DNA of 6,907 nt from Atopobiaceae bacterium (GTDB lineage Bacteria > Actinomycetota > Coriobacteriia > Coriobacteriales > Atopobiaceae): assembly GCA_015258485.1 (NCBI GenBank), contig JABZIF010000052.1, positions 1 through 6,907 of the forward strand. The letters are read 5' to 3'. A program made the translations under genes and the position numbers. The notes under the pieces were generated by a model that was not told where the DNA came from, did no database searches, and saw nothing but the letters and a program-made list of their open reading frames with translations. Below are positions 1 through 6,907 of this stretch, piece by piece (the stretch's first letter is position 1; the number at the start of each line of letters is the position of its first letter).

Positions 1-11
1 ACTTTAAACAC

Positions 12-17
12 AGGAGG
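12..17 (+). promoter_or_regulatory. Ribosome binding site of the kinase gene
   Basis: AGGAGG lies five bases before the GTG at 23. This strong Shine-Dalgarno match supports GTG as the true start, although the codon is not ATG. No promoter can be judged because only 22 bases precede the gene. Confidence 0.85.
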
Positions 18-22
18 TTGCC

Positions 23-1819
23 GTGAGTGACTCGCGGTCACAGACCACGCAGACCACATATATACATGCACCTTCTGCTCAGCAGACAACTTTTGCGGCT
101 GAGCCGGAAGTTTTGCTGGATCGATATCGCGTTCTTGCCCGTAGAGGCAACGGAGGCTTTGGTACTGTTTGTACCTGCTGGGATACTCGCTTGCAGAGGC
201 GTGTGGCTATCAAACGCATGCCGCTTTTAGGTGCTTCTGAAACTCCTGGTGTGCTGGCTTCCACGGTTGATGAAGCGCTCTCAGAGGCACGAACTGCCTG
301 CTTATTAGCACACCCCAACATTGTGACCGTTCATGACTTTGAAATTGAAAGCAATTACGCCTACCTAGTTATGGAGTTTGTAGACGGTCTCAACCTATCT
401 GAGCTCCTAACTCGTGTTGAAGGCGGCTATCTTACCTACGCTGAAGCTGCTCACATGGTCTCTTCACTTGCAAAGGCACTCCAGTACGCCCACGATAACG
501 GCGTTCTTCACCTGGATATTAAGCCAACTAACATTATGATTGACCGCCAAGGTACCGTAAAACTTGCCGATTTTGGTATGGCAACGCTTGCTTCGGCTGC
601 TGGTTATGGCGGTGCTCGAGGCGGCACGGTAGGCTACATGCCTCCTGAGCAAGTTGAAGGCATGCTTGTTGACGAACGTGCTGATATTTTCTCGCTTGCT
701 GTTGTTTTGAGACAGGCCCTTACAGGGTCTAATGTATTCTCAGGCAGAACTGCAAAAGAATCACTTGATCGTATATACAAAGGTCCAAAGATTCCTCTGT
801 TAAAAGAAGATCCCGAAGTTCCGTTTGCCGTAGACGCAGCCTTGACGCAAGCACTTTCTCCTGAGCCATCTCTGCGACAGGGCAGTATTTCTGAATTCGC
901 GCAAGAAATCGTGACTCCTCTTGGCAACGAAAAACAGGGCGAGAAAAGCCTCAAAGCCTTAGTAGCACAGTCAGAAGAAGAAGAGACCGAGACCTGGGAT
1001 GTCAAGCATCTTCCTCTTTCAATTCGTTTCCCCTGGCTGCCCTCAGTTGCTGTACGTGGCACATCCGCACTGGTCACCGGCGTTCTTCTCGCCCAATTGT
1101 TTCAATTTATTGAACCAGATTCACTCATATTTATTGTCGTGGGCTCCCTTGTGGGGGCAGCAATTGCCGCTCTTTGGACACCCTTAGGATCCGCGCTTAT
1201 CATTGCGTGTACAGCGTACGCTCTGGCAAGCATTAGTCCTACTAGCACCTCATTCCCATTTGCAACGCTTGTAACCTTAGTAAGCGTTATCTGGTGGGCG
1301 TTTGCGGGAAGAGCCTCAAAGCTCAGCAGCATTAACTGCTTGCTAGGTGCATTATTGCCCACTCCTGTTTCGGCGCCAACTCTTGCCTCTGCTACTATGC
1401 GACCTTTGCCTGCAGTTTTGACAGGAGCCTTCAGCTATCTCTTTGGAACTCTGTTTATTAAAGGTGTGTCTTTTGGCTTTGCTGCAACACCTCTCGCTTA
1501 TGACTACACCTCGCTAGCCGGGGGTCTTCCTTTCTGGATCCGTTTTGGAACATGCGCACTATCTGCTCTTTTAGGTTCACTGATAAGTCAAAAAAGACGT
1601 CGCGGATGGATGATTTTTGGACAAATTGTCTGCGCTACATTACTTTCAGGTGGCTTTATATGGGCAGCTTGGATGGAGAATCCCAATTTTTGGGTAGTTG
1701 AAAGTATAGTTTCAGTACTAATTACGGTATTCTTATGTGTACTTGTATGTATTGCAATTGTCCTGATAGGTCCACTTCAAGCGGATCAGGAAGGCGAGGA
1801 ATTAGATGAGCTTTCTTAG
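23..1819 (+). CDS. Membrane Ser/Thr protein kinase (PknB-like, non-RD)
   Basis: Eukaryotic-type (Hanks) Ser/Thr kinase, 598 aa, GTG start with a good RBS. Residues 1-33 are a Thr/Gln-rich tail. The catalytic domain spans about 34-295: glycine loop GNGGFGTV (42-49), VAIK lysine K64, candidate helix-C Glu E88, hinge MEFV (117-120), catalytic loop HLDIKPTN with D165, K167 and N170, DFG at 183-185, GTVGYMPPE (201-209) and F-helix D221. The catalytic residues are intact, so activity is expected. However, the HRD arginine is Leu164 and the loop before T202 is Gly/Ala-rich with few Ser/Thr. An acidic linker (about 315-326) leads to a polytopic region (about 345-583) with roughly eight or nine hydrophobic segments and a short cytosolic tail. 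No PASTA or other sensor domain is visible; the membrane region is not a family I recognise. It overlaps the next gene by 14 bases. In mycobacteria pknA/pknB lie at the other end of this locus, so this is probably an additional kinase rather than PknB itself. Confidence 0.93.
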   Translation: MSDSRSQTTQTTYIHAPSAQQTTFAAEPEVLLDRYRVLARRGNGGFGTVCTCWDTRLQRRVAIKRMPLLGASETPGVLASTVDEALSEARTACLLAHPNIVTVHDFEIESNYAYLVMEFVDGLNLSELLTRVEGGYLTYAEAAHMVSSLAKALQYAHDNGVLHLDIKPTNIMIDRQGTVKLADFGMATLASAAGYGGARGGTVGYMPPEQVEGMLVDERADIFSLAVVLRQALTGSNVFSGRTAKESLDRIYKGPKIPLLKEDPEVPFAVDAALTQALSPEPSLRQGSISEFAQEIVTPLGNEKQGEKSLKALVAQSEEEETETWDVKHLPLSIRFPWLPSVAVRGTSALVTGVLLAQLFQFIEPDSLIFIVVGSLVGAAIAALWTPLGSALIIACTAYALASISPTSTSFPFATLVTLVSVIWWAFAGRASKLSSINCLLGALLPTPVSAPTLASATMRPLPAVLTGAFSYLFGTLFIKGVSFGFAATPLAYDYTSLAGGLPFWIRFGTCALSALLGSLISQKRRRGWMIFGQIVCATLLSGGFIWAAWMENPNFWVVESIVSVLITVFLCVLVCIAIVLIGPLQADQEGEELDELS

Positions 1820-2930
1820 TGACTTTGAAAACCGTATTGGTTCGGTCTTTGGCGCCGCACCTCAAGGATATGCAGAGCCTTTCTCTTTCAAGAAGCTAGC
1901 CAAACGCGCAGCTAAAGAGATGGAACGTGAGACATATGAAATCGATGGTGTAGACACTGCACCTGCCTTGTATACCGTTTTAGTTGCTCCTCAAGATGAT
2001 TCACTGATGCGTCCTCTTTATGCTAATCTAACTGCAGAGATTTCTAACTTTGTGGCTACTCAGGCTCAGCAAAAAGATTATGTATTTGTAGGCCAACCTC
2101 TTGTTCGTTTTATGGTTGATCCTTCTCTAAAACCTGGAAAATTTGCTGTCTTTGCAGAAAATGTCGATGGCAATACTCTTGACCAGCTACGTAATGAAGA
2201 ACGTGCTTTCTTGGGAGGAAACTCCAGTGTTGGAGGAGCTGCGGCACAGATGCCTCAACAACACAATTCCCGCGCTACTGTTCAGCCAGAATCACAGCCA
2301 GAGCCAGATCCGTTGTCTGTAGTTCGACCTGTTTCTGCAGATAATGCAACGCCAGAGGTATTGGGTGATCTTGCTGGTACAGATGCCGGCCTTGCAGTAA
2401 TGCCACCAGATTTTGTTGAGGCTCAAGGTGCAATTCCTGTTGTTTCTGCAGCTGAATCCACCCCAATGCCTGTTCTCCCTAGCTCAAATGAACTTCCAGA
2501 CCTTCCAGTAAACGGTGCTATCCCAACAGCAGCTCCCGTTCCTATGACTCAGCGTCGTATCACACCTTCCCTTGATGCGCAGCTTAATGGCATAGGTGGA
2601 CGTTCTTCTCGCAATTTGCAAGGCACACCACGCGCAAATATGGACGCTATCTGCATCTTAATTGATCGTCAGAGTGGCCGTTCGTATCGTGTTGAGGCTC
2701 CTCGCGCTATCATTGGTCGTGAGCGTTCTCAAGCAGACATTGTTCTGCGTGATCCCAACGTTTCAAGACGTCATGCCGAAATGACCTACGACGGTCACGA
2801 TTGGCACATTGCTGATTTGCACTCCACCAACGGAACGCTAGTCAACGATATAGACGTAGATGAGGTTATTCTGCGCGATGGAGACCTTATTACCATTGGT
2901 CTTATGGACCTTCAGTTCCGGGAGAACTAA
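1806..2930 (+). CDS. fhaA: FhaA-like protein: DUF3662 plus C-terminal FHA domain
   Basis: Cytosolic phosphothreonine reader of 374 aa. Residues 1-125 match the DUF3662/FhaA N-terminal domain in character: a start like FLSDFENRIGSVFG, a basic helix KKLAKRAAKEMERE, an alpha/beta body, and VRFMVDPSLKPGKFAVFAE near 100-118. Residues about 138-278 form a Pro/Ala/Gln/Ser-rich, probably disordered linker. The FHA domain covers about 282-372 with GR (304-305), SRRH (320-323) and STNGT (340-344) plus N347, the residues that bind the phosphothreonine phosphate and peptide. In mycobacteria FhaA binds phosphorylated partners such as the MurJ-like protein MviN and regulates peptidoglycan synthesis; its partner here is unknown. 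The start ATG overlaps the kinase end and is preceded by GAGGA (1796-1800) at five bases, so it is probably coupled to kinase translation. It ends in TAATG, sharing one base with fhaB. Confidence 0.93.
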   Translation: MSFLSDFENRIGSVFGAAPQGYAEPFSFKKLAKRAAKEMERETYEIDGVDTAPALYTVLVAPQDDSLMRPLYANLTAEISNFVATQAQQKDYVFVGQPLVRFMVDPSLKPGKFAVFAENVDGNTLDQLRNEERAFLGGNSSVGGAAAQMPQQHNSRATVQPESQPEPDPLSVVRPVSADNATPEVLGDLAGTDAGLAVMPPDFVEAQGAIPVVSAAESTPMPVLPSSNELPDLPVNGAIPTAAPVPMTQRRITPSLDAQLNGIGGRSSRNLQGTPRANMDAICILIDRQSGRSYRVEAPRAIIGRERSQADIVLRDPNVSRRHAEMTYDGHDWHIADLHSTNGTLVNDIDVDEVILRDGDLITIGLMDLQFREN

Positions 2931-3343
2931 TGATTGATTTGATTCTCTTTGCAGGACGCGTTCTGCTTGTTGTCCTGCTTTACATCTTCTTGTTCTCAGT
3001 CATGCGCACAGGTATTGGTCTTGTTCGTGGACAACGCAAAGACGGAGCTATTTGGTCCGTCGATGTCGAGAAGGGCGTCAAGTCCTTACGCGGCCTTCAC
3101 GTTGACATCTTAGGTCCCGTTGTCATCGGACGCTCTCCTTCTTCTGACATCGTGATTGACGAACCTTACGTTTCTGCTTCACACGCTCGCTTTACAATCC
3201 AGGGCCCTGCTCTGGTGCTTGAAGACCTTGGATCCACAAATGGAACCATGGTTAATGGTCACATCATCGAACAACCTGTTACCCTTCGTGACACAGATGA
3301 AGTCCAGGTTGGCGATGTGATTATGCGTGTTGGACGTCGATAA
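2930..3343 (+). CDS. fhaB: FhaB-like membrane-anchored FHA protein
   Basis: 137 aa. A single N-terminal membrane segment (about 3-24) is followed by a short basic/polar stretch (25-40) and an FHA domain (about 45-135) facing the cytosol. FHA residues are GR at 67-68, S82 and H85 of the SxxH motif (VSASH), STNGT at 102-106 and N109. Size and plan match mycobacterial FhaB/FipA (Rv0019c type), which links kinase signalling to the division and elongation machinery. The mycobacterial protein has a phosphorylated Thr just after its anchor; here the nearest Thr is T27, and there is no obvious equivalent. The ATG shares its A with the fhaA stop (TAATG), and GGGAG (2920-2924) lies five bases upstream. 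This points to coupled, roughly stoichiometric synthesis of both FHA proteins. Confidence 0.92.
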   Translation: MIDLILFAGRVLLVVLLYIFLFSVMRTGIGLVRGQRKDGAIWSVDVEKGVKSLRGLHVDILGPVVIGRSPSSDIVIDEPYVSASHARFTIQGPALVLEDLGSTNGTMVNGHIIEQPVTLRDTDEVQVGDVIMRVGRR

Positions 3344-3350
3344 GAGGCTC

Positions 3351-4610
3351 ATGGTTTCTTCTGATACAACACATATTTCTGATACACCTACTCAAGAGCC
3401 CGTTAGTGCTCCTGGTCGTTGTGAGTTGCCACTTGATGGTCGAGGCGATACAGAAGCAGTTTCAGGCTCTAATACCTTTATTTCTTGGGGTGCCCGCTCT
3501 GACGTAGGATTAGTCCGCGATCACAACGAAGACTCATTCCTCCTGCGTACTCCTCTCTTTGCCATCTGTGACGGTATGGGAGGACACGCTGCTGGTGAAG
3601 TGGCAAGCTCAATTGCTGTAAAAGTTATCGCTGAACAGGCTCCAAGTACTGCAGACGACGTACGTCTTGGTGCTGCAATTGAGGCCGCTAACCAGGAAGT
3701 TATTGATGCTCCTGCAAAGGGTGTTGGCAAACCTGGAATGGGTTCCACTGCTTCTGCTGTTCTCATTGAAGGCAATCAGATGGCTGTTGCCCATGTTGGT
3801 GACTCCCGTATTTATCTGCTTCATCACGGAACTTTGGTTCGCATTACTCACGATCACAGCTACGTTGAGGAGCTCATTGATTCTGGACAAATTACTGCTG
3901 ATGAGGCTCGTACACACCCTTCTCGCTCAGTAGTTACACGAGCCCTTGGTTCTGATCCAGACATGTATGCAGATCATTTCTCACTCGAAGTATCTGATGG
4001 TGATCGCATCATTTTGTGCTCCGATGGTCTTTCTGGCATGGTTCCTGATGACGAGATTGAATCTATTGCCGTCTCTAACGTCACACCACAAAAGGCTGCC
4101 GATAACCTTGTTTCTGCAGCTCTTACCTATGGTGGATCAGACAACATCACTGTTATTGTCATCGATGTCTTAGACGACGGTATAGCCGATCAAACAAGGC
4201 GACACCTTACCCGTGGCGTCATTGCAACGTTTATCTCATTCCTTGCACTCTTTGCAGCCACTATTGCCGTGTTCTTCCTATTTGTAAGCAGCGAGTGGTA
4301 CTTAGGAATCAACGGAACTACCGTTGGTGTATATCGAGGTATTCCTACAACAATTGCTGGCATAAATATGTCTTCTCTTGTTGAAACTACGTCAATCGAA
4401 ATAAAAGATTTGCCTGACGCAGTTCAAGACTCGCTTGCCGACGGAATCCGTGTTAAAGATGAGGATGAAGCGCACAGCACCGTCGAAGATTACCGCAAGC
4501 AAATTGACGATGCCAACAATCGAGCAGTTAAAAAGAAAGAAGATGCTCAATCTAGCGGAACACCAACAACAGAAACAACAACTTCAACAACAAATTCGGG
4601 AGGTGAGTAG
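3351..4610 (+). CDS. pstP: PstP-type PP2C Ser/Thr protein phosphatase, membrane-anchored
   Basis: Metal-dependent phosphatase that reverses Hanks-kinase phosphorylation, 419 aa from ATG 3351. Residues 1-42 are a polar, probably disordered extension. The PP2C domain (about 43-273) has RDHNED (56-61), [11 protein letters not shown] with metal-binding D74/G75, GMGSTAS, HVGDSR (149-153), CSDGLSG with D225, and GSDNIT with D264/N265, a full catalytic set. One membrane span (about 289-313) leads to an outer domain of about 105 residues. This holds a VGVYRGIP segment (325-332) like that of actinobacterial PstP, a Lys/Asp/Glu-rich stretch and a Thr/Ser-rich end (401-419). Start choice: a GTG at 3327 is in frame and would add eight residues inside fhaB. 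I prefer ATG 3351 because AGAGG (3343-3347) precedes it and it leaves a 7-base gap after fhaB, though the spacer of three bases is short. It lies between the FHA genes and the SEDS-PBP gene, as in mycobacteria. Confidence 0.94.
   Translation: MVSSDTTHISDTPTQEPVSAPGRCELPLDGRGDTEAVSGSNTFISWGARSDVGLVRDHNEDSFLLRTPLFAICDGMGGHAAGEVASSIAVKVIAEQAPSTADDVRLGAAIEAANQEVIDAPAKGVGKPGMGSTASAVLIEGNQMAVAHVGDSRIYLLHHGTLVRITHDHSYVEELIDSGQITADEARTHPSRSVVTRALGSDPDMYADHFSLEVSDGDRIILCSDGLSGMVPDDEIESIAVSNVTPQKAADNLVSAALTYGGSDNITVIVIDVLDDGIADQTRRHLTRGVIATFISFLALFAATIAVFFLFVSSEWYLGINGTTVGVYRGIPTTIAGINMSSLVETTSIEIKDLPDAVQDSLADGIRVKDEDEAHSTVEDYRKQIDDANNRAVKKKEDAQSSGTPTTETTTSTTNSGGE
4599..4606 (+). promoter_or_regulatory. 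Consensus Shine-Dalgarno for the SEDS-PBP gene
   Basis: GGAGGTGA is an eight-base perfect match to the usual anti-Shine-Dalgarno, six bases before ATG 4613 and embedded in the last codons of pstP. It is the best RBS in the window and fixes the start of the fused gene. It suggests the gene is initiated strongly in its own right as well as by coupling. Confidence 0.85.
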
Positions 4611-4612
4611 GA

Positions 4613-6907
4613 ATGGAAAAAACAGGTGGATTAAGGCGTAATACGGAACTCTTCTTATTGTTTGTTGGAGCGATTCCAGTATTTCTACTGTACGCCATGT
4701 ATATGATTACTGCTCGTTCAACGCTAAGCGTTGAGACTATGGCCGTTCCTATTGGTCTCTTCGCAGCATTTACCGTAGCTCACATCGCTATTAGATTCCT
4801 TGCCCCCGCAGCTGACCCCGCCATTCTCCCCATTGTGTTTGTGCTTTCGGGAATTGGTATCACCATGGTCACTAGACTTTCTCCAAATCTCGCAGTCAAC
4901 CAGACTATTTGGCTTTTTATCTCTGTTGTTGTCATGATTGTGGTGCTAGCGATCATTAGAAACCTTGACGCGTTAGCGGACTACAAATACTCCATTGGTA
5001 TTCTTGGCGTCATATTGCTTCTTCTGCCAATTGTTATTGGTCAGGACCGCTACGGCTCAAGGCTTTGGATTTCGTTTGGTTCCTTTACTTTCCAGCCTGG
5101 CGAGATTGCAAAGATTGCTATTACGCTCTTTCTGGCGTTTTACCTTGCGCTTAATCGAGAAGCTCTGTCGGTCTCCATGCGCTCTGTGGGACCATTCCGA
5201 ATTCCTCGCTTCAAAATGCTACTGCCCTTGTTTGTCATGTGGGGCATCAGTCTGATTGTTGTTATTTTTGAACGCGACCTTGGTAGCGCACTTCTTTTCT
5301 TCGTTTTCTTTGTCATTATGCTTTATGTTGCAACAGGTCGCGCTAGCTACGTTTTTGTCAGCGTTGCGCTCTTGGCTATCGGTGGCGTGGTACTTTACCA
5401 CTTCTTTAGCCATGTTCAGACTCGTGTCAACATTTGGCTTGACCCCTTCAAAGATCCCTCTGGAGATGGCTTCCAAATTGTTCAGTCTCTTTATTCCATC
5501 GCAGATGGAGGACTTGCAGGTACAGGAATTGATAAGGGAATGCCTACACTCATTCCTGTTGTCGAGTCTGACTTTATTTTCTCTGCCATTGCTGAAGAAA
5601 TGGGTCTTTTTGGTGGAGCAGCAATTATTACCCTGTTCCTGCTCCTTACAGTGCGTGGTCTTGCAACAGCCGCTCGTGCAAAGTCTGATTCATCTGCCTT
5701 TGCCGCAGCTGGTCTTACCAGTGTTTTGGCGTTCCAAACCTTCCTTATTATTGCAGGCGTTACTAAGCTCATGCCTCTTACTGGCGTCACTCTACCCTTT
5801 ATGAGCCAGGGCGGCAGTTCTCTGCTTTCCAGCTTTATCATTGTTGCCTTACTGCTCAGAGCAGGTGACGAGGGAACTGGTCGCGAGACAGAGCTTGAAC
5901 CAAGCAAAAAAGTGCTTGATTCCCAGAGGCTTGAAATTTCTTCTGGTGGAGCTCACGCCTCTTCCGTTCTGCACGGTAGTCACATCCGCGGAGGCTTTGA
6001 TCTGCAGTCTGAGGAGTCAGGTGTTCTAGGGCGCGTTGCTCTTGGAAAGCGTCTAACCAATTTGGTTACCGTATTTACCCTCTTCTTCACCGTTCTTCTC
6101 GGCAATCTAACTTTCCTAATGGTAATTGACGCCCCTAGGCTTCAAGCACTTCCTACCAACAACCACACTATTGCTAAGAGCGCTTACGTTCAGCGCGGTG
6201 CCATCATAACCTCTGACGGAGTCACACTGGCAGAAAGCGTCAAACAAGACGACGGTACCTACGTGCGCAACTATCCGCATGATGGTATGGCTTCTCACAC
6301 GGTTGGCTACATCTCTACTCAGTACGGAACTGCGGGCATTGAGTCCTCCATGAACGAAACACTCACTGGCCATGCAGATCATTCCGATTGGAGAAGCGCT
6401 CTGTACTCGATGGCCGGTATTAACACCGCTGGTTCAAGTGTTGTTCTGACCATCAATTCCCAAATGCAGGCCGTAGCAGAAGCTGCACTCCAAGGTTATT
6501 CTGGCTCTATTGTTGTTATGGATCCATCTACCGGAGCTGTACTTGCAAAGGCTTCAAGTCCTTCATATACCCACGCTGAACTGGGTACTATTATTGAATC
6601 CGGTACTGGCAGTCAGTTAGTCGACAGAACTACCCAGGCACTCTACTCCCCTGGCTCATCCTTTAAGACCGTTACGCTTTCTGCTGGTATTGATACGCAC
6701 AAAACCACGCTGGACACCACATACTCAGCTCCAGGAACCATGGAGCTTGGCGGTGGTACTATCCACAACTACGCCAACGAGGACATGGGCACCATTCCTC
6801 TGCGTGAGGCGTTTGCCCGCTCTTCCAATACGGCTTTAGCACAGCTTGGTGTCGCACTTGGCGCAGACAACCTGGTCAGCTATGCACGCGCCTTTGGTTA
6901 TGGCACC
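4613..6907 (+). CDS. rodA-pbpA: RodA/FtsW (SEDS) fused to PbpA-like class B PBP, 3' partial
   Basis: One open frame of 765 codons with no stop, cut by the window edge. Residues 1-418 are a SEDS lipid II polymerase with about twelve hydrophobic segments. Hallmarks are [21 protein letters not shown] (QPGE at 161-164), the NIWLDPF...GDGFQIVQS loop, [13 protein letters not shown] with D320 aligned to the essential SEDS aspartate, and [16 protein letters not shown] near its end. Residues 419-482 are a polar, probably cytosolic linker. A second signal-anchor-like span (about 484-505) starts the PBP part: [10 protein letters not shown] (527-536), a GIE motif (575-577), then the transpeptidase domain with SSFK (S682 nucleophile, K685) and SSN (737-739). 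The KTG motif should lie beyond the edge. The compact pedestal resembles PbpA of actinobacteria. The two enzymes are normally separate adjacent genes, rodA and pbpA. Here no stop codon or RBS-supported start separates them. Expected role: coupled glycan polymerisation and crosslinking during growth or division; which of the two is not decided by sequence alone. Confidence 0.92.
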   Translation, partial: MEKTGGLRRNTELFLLFVGAIPVFLLYAMYMITARSTLSVETMAVPIGLFAAFTVAHIAIRFLAPAADPAILPIVFVLSGIGITMVTRLSPNLAVNQTIWLFISVVVMIVVLAIIRNLDALADYKYSIGILGVILLLLPIVIGQDRYGSRLWISFGSFTFQPGEIAKIAITLFLAFYLALNREALSVSMRSVGPFRIPRFKMLLPLFVMWGISLIVVIFERDLGSALLFFVFFVIMLYVATGRASYVFVSVALLAIGGVVLYHFFSHVQTRVNIWLDPFKDPSGDGFQIVQSLYSIADGGLAGTGIDKGMPTLIPVVESDFIFSAIAEEMGLFGGAAIITLFLLLTVRGLATAARAKSDSSAFAAAGLTSVLAFQTFLIIAGVTKLMPLTGVTLPFMSQGGSSLLSSFIIVALLLRAGDEGTGRETELEPSKKVLDSQRLEISSGGAHASSVLHGSHIRGGFDLQSEESGVLGRVALGKRLTNLVTVFTLFFTVLLGNLTFLMVIDAPRLQALPTNNHTIAKSAYVQRGAIITSDGVTLAESVKQDDGTYVRNYPHDGMASHTVGYISTQYGTAGIESSMNETLTGHADHSDWRSALYSMAGINTAGSSVVLTINSQMQAVAEAALQGYSGSIVVMDPSTGAVLAKASSPSYTHAELGTIIESGTGSQLVDRTTQALYSPGSSFKTVTLSAGIDTHKTTLDTTYSAPGTMELGGGTIHNYANEDMGTIPLREAFARSSNTALAQLGVALGADNLVSYARAFGYGT

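Noticed and set aside
634..1077. 147-codon antisense open frame opposite the kinase
   Set aside because: Ser/Arg-rich shadow of the kinase frame, with no recognisable domain.
1698..1733. Possible internal promoter for fhaA (TTGAAA followed by TATTCT in an AT-rich stretch)
   Set aside because: The two boxes are 24 bases apart, too far for a standard promoter, and no good -10 lies at 17 bases. The AT-rich codons encode a membrane segment, which explains the composition.
3327..3350. GTG 3327 as the phosphatase start
   Set aside because: It has no clear RBS and would add eight residues overlapping fhaB. ATG 3351 has AGAGG upstream, though its spacer is short, so some doubt remains.
5256..5804. 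182-codon open frame on the + strand inside the SEDS gene
   Set aside because: It lies wholly inside the well-supported SEDS frame, is Leu/Ser-rich by frame shift of hydrophobic codons, and shows no motif or RBS.
5491..5907. 138-codon antisense open frame opposite the SEDS gene
   Set aside because: It mirrors conserved SEDS codons, and its low-complexity Ala/Arg/Ser/Val content is typical of a shadow frame.
5867..6060. A hidden separate start for pbpA, or a sequencing error hiding a stop
   Set aside because: The frame was followed codon by codon across the junction and stays open. There is no ATG with an RBS, and both halves share one frame with an ordinary linker, which is not what an indel error produces.

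Overview
The window is a tightly packed, single-strand (+) operon of five genes. It runs from 22 bases before the first start codon to the right edge, where the last gene is cut off. It encodes a complete Ser/Thr phospho-signalling set: a kinase, two FHA phosphothreonine readers and a PP2C phosphatase. These sit directly upstream of a peptidoglycan synthase. The order fhaA-fhaB-pstP-rodA-pbpA is the classic actinobacterial cell-wall/pkn locus (as in Mycobacterium, where pknA-pknB follow). The roughly mid-range GC content, the extra kinase at the front and the fused last gene suggest a low-to-mid GC actinomycetote, plausibly the Coriobacteriia (Atopobium/Lancefieldella type). That taxon call is inference; the gene families are read from the sequence.

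Layout: (1) 23-1819, a Ser/Thr kinase with an N-terminal catalytic domain and a multi-pass membrane C-terminus with no PASTA repeats. (2) 1806-2930, FhaA (DUF3662 + disordered linker + FHA). (3) 2930-3343, FhaB (one membrane anchor + FHA). (4) 3351-4610, a PstP-type PP2C phosphatase with one membrane span and an extracytoplasmic tail. (5) 4613 to beyond 6907, one uninterrupted reading frame in which a FtsW/RodA (SEDS) glycosyltransferase is fused to a PbpA-like class B penicillin-binding protein. Gene junctions are a 14-base overlap, a 1-base overlap, a 7-base gap and a 2-base gap, so translational coupling is likely throughout. There is no non-coding stretch longer than 22 bases, and I saw no RNA gene, mobile element, repeat array or terminator.

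Working model: the kinase phosphorylates threonines on partners, FhaA and FhaB bind the phosphorylated forms, PstP reverses the mark, and the circuit tunes the membrane-bound SEDS-bPBP enzyme that polymerises and crosslinks lipid II. The most notable points are the polymerase-transpeptidase fusion and a kinase with HLD instead of HRD in its catalytic loop, an activation loop almost free of phosphoacceptors, and a polytopic membrane domain.
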